From the NCBI RefSeq assembly GCF_030272615.1, contig NC_081407.1:142296897-142360896 (forward strand): a DNA stretch of 64,000 nt, in the 5' to 3' direction. Under the pieces are notes generated by a model. The model saw nothing but the letters and a program-made list of their open reading frames with translations. It did no database searches and was not told the origin of the DNA. This DNA is from Cryptomeria japonica. Its lineage: Eukaryota > Streptophyta > Pinopsida > Cupressales > Cupressaceae. A program made the translations under genes and the position numbers. Positions 58,237 to 64,000 of the stretch are shown in pieces; position 1 is the stretch's first letter, and every line of letters begins with the position of its first letter.

Positions 58237-59623
58237 ATGGGTTCTCCTAAATTTCCACTTTAATTATGCATCATGGAAGATTAAGGCATGGAGTAAACTA
58301 ACGGAAAAAGGACTCATTCATTATGTAACTGGAACTATTACAACACCACTTGATCCTAAGGTTGATCCTAATGCTCAAATTGAATGGATTTCTAAGAATG
58401 CTATGGCACTTGGAACCCTTAGAAAGTATGTATCAGATGACCTCATTTTTCAAATTGATAAGTGTACTACAATTAAAGAGGCTTGGGATATTTTTTAGAA
58501 ATTGTATGGTCAAGTTGATGAGATTAAGGACTACAAGCTTGATAGTGAACTCACAACTTTGGATCCCAAGGATTTTGATACAATCCAAGATTATGTCACA
58601 AAAGAAAATGAGCGAAGAGCAAAGCTAAAGGACTACGGAATTGACAAAAAGGATGCTCAATTGGTTTACAACTTGTTGGACAAGCTTCCTTCAGAGTATG
58701 CAACCTTTGTATCTAGCTTTCACACCCATAGGTTAGCTCAAGGTTCCTCATACACTTCTCCCTCATTTGATTCACTCATTGAGATGTTGATACTTGAGCA
58801 ATCTAAGTTGACCAAGATGGAGATTCTCAAATCTTCAAAGTCACAAGCTTTGGTGGCTAATAAAGGGAATCAAAGCAATCAAGGAAAAGGCAAGAATCAA
58901 AAGCAACCTAAGTCAAAACCACAACAAGATGGAGCACAATCTTCCTCTCCACAACAAGGTGATTCACCATTCTCACCTAAGAGGAAATCATATAAGGACA
59001 ATCTTTTTTGTGGATATTGCAAGAAGTCAGGACATGATGAACATCATTGTTATAAGAAGGATATTGATGAGTTGAAGAATCTTCTCAAGAAGAACAAAAT
59101 CAACCTACCTTCTAGAATGTCTACATCGACTTCTTCTTCCAAGGATAAAGGAAAGGATCGCTCTTTTGGGATAGATAAAGGAAAGGGACAAGCTCTTTGT
59201 GCTACTACAACTCATGATTCAGGGAGATGGCTTCTAGATTCAGGGGCTTCTCATCATATGGCATATTCACAGTCTATGTTTTCTACATTTGAGCCTTGCC
59301 ACATGTCGCAGATTTTGATGGGCAATCATACATACATGGATGTGATTGGGAAATGATCTATTGCCATTGGGGATAATTCCTTCAATGATGTATTGTGTGT
59401 ACCCCACTTGACAAATAATCTTCTTTCCATCTATCAAATCACACATGGGGCAACTAGGAAAACTGTGGAGTTCACACCTGATTCAGTTATCATTAGAGAC
59501 TTGGAGGGTGGAGCCATCATTGCGACTAGGGTGGTTGATCATGCATCTTGGTTGTACTCTGTTTCACATTTTGGTCCTATTGATGAGGTTGATTCTTCCT
59601 ATGTTGATGATTCAGATTTTTAG
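58237..59623 (+). pseudogene. E Gag-protease
   Basis: Start ATG 58237 (MGSPKFPL), with a frame change within the next 30 bases into NYASWKIKAWSKLTEKGLI. One frame then runs to 59623 with stops at 58496 (DIF*KLYG) and 59354. UBN2-type Gag core (WSKLTEKG, LVYNLLDKLPSEYATFVSSF), a Lys/Gln-rich linker, zinc knuckle CGYCKKSGHDEHHC (about 59009-59050), the aspartic protease site WLLDSGASHHMAYS (59229-59270), and gag-pre-integrase-like VPHLTNNLLSIYQITHG ending at TAG 59623. The integrase that should follow is absent. Low decay suggests recent activity in trans. Confidence 0.9.
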
Positions 59624-60580
59624 GAGAACTTTAGGCACTTGAACTTGGGGATTCTCAATTGTGACCCCATTCTCGAGCCTTGCATTTCATCTCCTTCTCT
59701 TGATATCACACCACCTCTTTCACCTAATGATGCAACTAATGCGACAATTTTGACTTCTTGTGATTCAGTGCAGTAGGATATTTCATGTCTTTCAACTTCA
59801 GTTGATTGGGATGACTACTTGGCAGACATTGCAGGTTTGTTTGTGGAGTCCTACATTGTAGATTTCGGAGCCATCATTGATGACATTCATCTTCTCTTTG
59901 ATGAAGATGATCCTTCTTCGATTGTTGTGAGGGATCACTCTAACCCTCTCGTGCATTCTCTACATGATCAATCTTTAGAGGTTGACATGATTGTGGATAC
60001 TTTTGTCTAGCAGTTGGAGGAGGTCTCTTTACCTTTTGAGGAGACATGTGAGTCTTTGGATATTGTTCTACATTCTTCTCCACTAGATCTTGGAGTGCCT
60101 TTTTCAGCAGTGTGGCGCAATTTACCACCTTTGGAGGGGGTAACTTCTAGCATCGACATGGGGACACTTGAGCAGTTTTCAGAGATTCCATTCATCATGA
60201 GTATTTTTCCTACATCTTCCCTTCATGCTTGGGGAGACTTCATGGATACACCTTTGGTTTTGTTTCTTCCTAAGGGGAGGAATGTTGTTCAACGTTCGTG
60301 GAGCAGTTTCTTCATTCATCATCGAGCTGCTATCATTGGTGCAGATTCCACATTGAGGGGGGCTTATTATTCTCTCTTCTTCTTCTCTCATATGGGGGGG
60401 ACTTTTTCCTCACATGGGGTTTTGTCCTTCACATACTTCTATGAGAGTTCTTTGTATCTAGCTTTCATCTCTCTTTTGGGGGAGGGTTTTTTCCCATTGA
60501 GTTTTTCTCTCTTTCCCTGCTTTGTGAGAGATTTCATTGCATTGGTTTGCATGCATTTGTATTTGTACATGGGTACCTAA
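59624..60580 (+). pseudogene. Unrecognised ORF region replacing pol in E
   Basis: The same frame continues past 59623 with only three stops (59621, 59774 and 60008) to 60580: acidic, Ser/Asp-rich text (LFDEDDPSSIVVRDHSNP), then FEETCESLDIVLHSSPLDLG, and a hydrophobic C-terminus from about residue 95 of the last segment (60014-60580). That end has aromatic-rich stretches (FFFSHMGGTFSSHGVLSFTY, LLGEGFFPLSFSLFPCFV) that could be one or two membrane segments. No retroelement or cellular family recognised. It sits between the gag-pre-integrase stub and the polypurine tract. It could be sequence captured by the element or frame-open leftover; the continuous frame favours past coding. Confidence 0.5.
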
Positions 60581-60667
60581 CATGGCCTAGTAGCCGGGAC
60601 CCATCTTGCCTTGCTTAGTTGCATTGTAGACTTAAGTGCATTCCCCTAAGTTGCACTTAAGCGGGGG

Positions 60668-61110
60668 TGTTGGTGTAAATAATTATTCATCATGGATATT
60701 ATTACACCTTACTCAAGTTTACTTAGGAAATGCATTTCATAGTAGTTTGGGTATGAGACACTTGGGTGTTTGTGCCACATTGAGATAGTGTGTGTAGGAG
60801 AATTTCCACCTTTTGTGGACTTATCTTGTTGTTACATTCCACCTCATGTGGAATATTATATTGTTTCTCCTACCTACCCACACCTATTTCCTATCTACCC
60901 TTGTTTCTTATTGAGCCACATGTCATGTTTGTGTGCTCACATATCCATATAACCTTGCCTATATAAACAAGCTCATATTAATTGTATGTAATGATTGATG
61001 ATCCAGTTGATCAATATTTTCATCTTGATAGAATATCGTTTATTTCTATCATATATTTTGTCTCTCTATTGTATTTTTCATTGAACCCTTGATCCTAGAA
61101 AAATATCACA
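60668..61110 (+). repeat. 3' LTR of E (443 bp)
   Basis: Starts TGTTGGTGTAAAT after polypurine tract CTTAAGCGGGGG; ends AAATATCACA before GATAG. A TATA-like CTATATAAAC lies at about 60959-60968. Confidence 0.92.
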
Positions 61111-61156
61111 GATAGCATTACTTAAGGGGGGGATTTAGTTGTAGAATCTATAAAAC

Positions 61157-61940
61157 TGATGCAGGAGCATCCCCGGTTCATAGAAATCTTGCATCAGCCA
61201 AATATATTTCCTTTCTGTTTTGCTTTCTATTTGCAGTTTCAACATTTCTTTCTGTGTGTCCTGGATTTGGCTTACCGGATCCTATGGAGTTGGATTTTTC
61301 TTGAAGACTTGATCATCTTCCTTATTCCCAAACCATGGAGCATTTGGATCATTTTTCGGCAAGTTATCACTATTGGTTTCCGTGATAGTTTCCTGTTATC
61401 GGTTGCTTGGACCTATTTGCATTGGTGATCTACCATATCCCTTTCGTAGCTTGCGGAGCCCTGAGCATTGATTATGATGTTCCTTGGTGTGTGGCTAACC
61501 TTTACCCATGATCTACACTTCATCGTTTGGATTTTCCAAAGGAATCTCTTGGCAGAGGCTGACCTTATTGGTTTTGCATGTTAGGTCTTGTTCTTCGGGT
61601 TTTGATCCCTCTTTTGGGCTGATCAGATCCCCTTGGATAGTATAAATAATTGTAATAGAGCATTAGAATGTAACTAGGAAGTTAGACTAAGCATAGAAGA
61701 TCGATCTTAAGATTTGAGGTCCTGGTTGTGACTTGTTCTGTATTTTGAGCATATTTTAGCAGGCCTATGAGTCAGTTTCTATAACCCGGTTGTTACTAGT
61801 TGGTTGTAATTATTTTTCATGTTATAATTCAGTCTATTTTGCATTGCCTCCATCATGTCCTTATGTTTCCATTGTGTTTACTCTTGCTGACCTATCTGGG
61901 TTTATCTATTTGGGGTCCCTCCTAACCGGTGACTGCTTCA
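61157..61940 (+). repeat. 5' LTR of gypsy H (784 bp)
   Basis: TGATGCAGGAGCATCCCC at the start and GTGACTGCTTCA at the end; matches K 26330-27151. Confidence 0.93.
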
Positions 61941-61942
61941 AG

Positions 61943-61954
61943 TGGTATCAGAGC
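61943..61954 (+). promoter_or_regulatory. Gypsy H primer-binding site (initiator Met tRNA)
   Basis: TGGTATCAGAGC two bases after the LTR end. Confidence 0.9.
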
Positions 61955-62049
61955 AAGTTTTCATTCTAGAGGTTGCGTTGTCGTGAGAATTTTGTTGTAG
62001 GGTGGTGAACTGTTGATCAGACCTAGAGTTGCAGAGGACTAGCGTAAAG

Positions 62050-62966
62050 ATGGTGCAAAGAGGAACTAGAAATGGTGGAGTGCGTGGGAATGCAAACCCT
62101 CCTATGATGAAAATGTTGCGAGGAATAGCAACCCAGTTGGAAGCCATGGAGACAACCCAGAGAAGAGGCCGACACATTGAAGATGTAAGTGAAGATGAAG
62201 GAGAAGAAGCCTCGATAGAACAAGTAAACCCACCAATGGTTGATTTAGATGAGGAAAGGTTTTTGAGGGTTTTGAGTGGGGTGAATACTAAACCTCATTT
62301 TACCCCACCAGAATATGATGGAAAGTTGGATTCAGATGAATTGATGGATTGGATCTCGGAGATGGAGAAAAATTTTGATTTTGAAAACACTACAGAATAA
62401 AGGAAGGTGAAATATGGGTGTACCCAGTTGAAAGGTCATGCATCTCTTTGGTGGGAACATTTGCAGGTTGATAGACAATGAATAGGTAAAGAGAAGATCA
62501 AGACATGGGATCAGATGATTGCTAAGTTGAAATCAAAATTTATGCAAGCTGATTATCAAGTGAATATGTTCTGGAAATTGCAGAATTTGAGATAGAAGGA
62601 ATCTAGTGTGAAGGAATACATCGAAGCATTTTACAAGTTGAATATCAGCTCCGGACATGTTGACAATGAAGTTGAACAAGTTGCAACATATTTGAATGGA
62701 TTGCGGGTGTCTATATAAGATGAACTCAGTTTGATCAAATTACAGAGTTTTGAAGAGACTTACCAGTATGCCCTGAAGGCAGAAGAAAAGCTAAACAAAA
62801 GACATGAGCAAAGGTGGAAGGTTTTCTGGAGGAAGATTCCAAGGGGGAAGAGGATATACCAGAGGTAGAGGAACCTGTACAGATCAGAACAAGCACAAGG
62901 TAGTGAAAAAAAAAGGTAACTCATACCGAAAACATGATAGAAATTTCTATCGAAGGAGAGAACCGG
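62050..62966 (+). pseudogene. Gypsy H Gag, truncated
   Basis: ATG 62050 (MVQRGTRNGG), homologous to K Gag: FTPPEYDGKLDSDELMDWIS, LKGHASLWWEHLQVD, KLKSKFMQADYQVNMFWKLQ. Stops at about 62398, 62479, 62594 and 62716. The zinc knuckle and everything after FYRRREPD are missing: the sequence jumps from GAACCGGATG (about 62960-62969) to ACACTGACAGAGAATGAAG, which in K lies about 0.9 kb downstream, after the protease. Confidence 0.9.
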
Positions 62967-64000
62967 ATGACACTGACAGAGAATGAAGAACTGAATAGAC
63001 AAGTGTAGGAGTTTTTGAAGAAAGGTTTGATAAGAGAAAGTCTGAGCCCTTGTGTAGTACCAACAATATTAACACCTAGGAAGAATGGAGAATGGAGAAT
63101 ATGCACTGATTCCAAAGCAATAAACAAGATCACAGTGAAATACCGGTTTCCTTTGCCTAGGATGGATGACATAATGGATTGTTTGAGCGGAGCCAAATAC
63201 TTTACAAAGATAGATTTGAAGAGCAGATATCATTAGATCAGGATCAAAGAAGGAGATGAGTGTAAGACAATATTCAAGACAAATGAAGGATTGTATGAAT
63301 AGTTGGTGATGCCTTTTGGGTTAACTAATACACCGAGTACTTTCGTGAGGCTATTGAATGAGGTATTAAAGAAATTCTTGGGTAAGTTTGTTATTGTATA
63401 TTTGAATGACATTCTGATTTTTAGTAAGACAAAAGAGGAGCATTTGTTGCATTTGAGACAAGTTTTGCAGAGGTTGAGAGAAGAAAAGTTGTTGATAAAT
63501 CTTAAGAAGTGTACTTTCATGAAATATGAGTTAGTCTATTTGGGATTTGTGATATTTGAGGATGGTTTGAAGATGGACCCTGAGAAAGTAAAAGCAATTA
63601 TTGAGTGGCCTACACCAAAAAGCATTGGAGAGGTAAGATCATTTCATGGATTGGCTATTTTCTACCGAAAGTTCATAAAAAATTTCAGTTCAGTTTGTAA
63701 CCCTGTGACTAAGACCATGAGGAGAGATCGAAAGGAATTCAAGTGGACCACCGGAGCAAACAAAAGTTTTGAACTGTTGAAAAGGAAAGTGATAGAGCAG
63801 CTTGTGTTAGCTTTATCAGATTTCAATAAAGTATTTCAAGTGGATTGTGATGCAAGTGGAACAGCAATAGGAGCAGTCTTGAGTTGGGAAGGGAGAGTTG
63901 TAGCGTATTTCAGTGAGAAATTGAATGATGCCCGGAGGAGATATTCAATGTATGATCAAGAATTTTATGCCATAGTTCAAGCCTTGAAGAAATGGAGACA
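62967..64000 (+). pseudogene. Gypsy H reverse transcriptase and RNase H, partial
   Basis: RT from ENEELNRQV and [20 protein letters not shown] through [58 protein letters not shown] and KCTFMKYELVYLGFVIFEDG. The catalytic YLDD is YLND here (about 63400-63411), so one metal-binding Asp is lost. RNase H begins [20 protein letters not shown] and continues with FYAIVQALKKWR to the window edge. Stops near 63007, 63235 and 63301. H gives the uninterrupted sequence across the A and TA...TA insertion sites of K. Confidence 0.92.

Larger units (their letters stand above)
55032..61110 (+). mobile_element. Non-autonomous copia-type element E: gag-protease without integrase or RT
   Basis: LTRs start TGTTGGTGTAAATAATTA (55032 and 60668); perfect target duplication GATAG (55027-55031, 61111-61115). 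The 5' LTR is interrupted by solo LTR F. A degraded initiator-Met primer site (TAGTATCAGATCC, 56700-56712) and a long leader follow. Then come Gag with zinc knuckle, a protease active site, a short gag-pre-integrase piece, an unrecognised ORF region and polypurine tract CTTAAGCGGGGG (60656-60667). No integrase core, RT or RNase H is present, so it depends on a relative for mobility. It resembles the described TR-GAG class but also has the protease and an extra ORF. Confidence 0.9.
61157..64000 (+). mobile_element. Gypsy chromovirus H (same family as K), 5' part, runs off the window
   Basis: Starts with LTR 61157-61940, primer site, gag with many stops, a deletion joining gag to RT, then RT and RNase H up to the window edge. 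Left flank AAAAC (61152-61156) would be the target duplication; the right end is outside. Collinear with K on the opposite strand. Confidence 0.92.

Overview
The window is plant nuclear DNA from a large, transposon-dense genome. A gymnosperm is my best guess, because of the nested Ty3/gypsy and Ty1/copia LTR retrotransposons, the plant initiator-Met tRNA primer sites and the near absence of host genes; the species cannot be named from sequence alone. Only one stretch looks like a host gene: the first exon of a LYR-motif mitochondrial assembly factor (42234-42471, minus strand). Almost everything else is retroelements in various states of decay.

Layout. 1-2765: 3' part of a gypsy chromovirus (L), with a complete 334-bp TRIM (445-778) in its integrase; the TRIM's LTRs carry a tRNA-like sequence. 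2868-6433: decayed copia M (minus), split by a chimeric TRIM-related insertion (3592-4250). 6434-6960: partial hAT-like element. 7346-27151: full-length gypsy chromovirus K (minus, TSD CAAGG/GAAGG), interrupted three times: by C (7872-12454) in its 3' LTR, by a 1.84-kb LTR element with TA...TA ends (14530-16368) in RNase H, and by A (16652-23239) in RT. 27152-29992: copia 3' fragment N and low-complexity DNA. 29993-41031: D, containing nested B (30036-37138) and a 722-bp hAT-like element (39489-40210). 41032-44602: the LYR gene exon, a LINE tail and unassigned DNA. 44603-55031: copia J, with the nearly complete copia G (45421-52794) inside its 5' LTR. 55032-61110: non-autonomous copia E (gag-protease, no RT or integrase), with a gypsy solo LTR F (55433-56634) inside its 5' LTR. 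61157-64000: a second K-family gypsy, H (plus), running off the window.

A, B, C and D form one family. Each starts with TGTTGTGA followed by two small hairpins and ends with a conserved ~0.8-kb tail closing in CAACA. Each has a 5-bp target duplication (one mismatch in A and in D) and no second LTR copy. They therefore look like very long solo LTRs (about 3.2 to 7.1 kb). A and B also carry, in the presumed U3 region and in sense orientation, a collinear reading frame of about 1,090 codons that resembles no retroviral domain I know. C and D lack it. This LTR-borne gene and the tRNA-bearing TRIM are the two most unusual things in the window.

Insertion order from the nesting: K before A, C and the TA...TA element; D before B and the hAT-like element; J before G; E before F. 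The TA...TA element is recent: its two 188-bp LTRs differ at about two positions.
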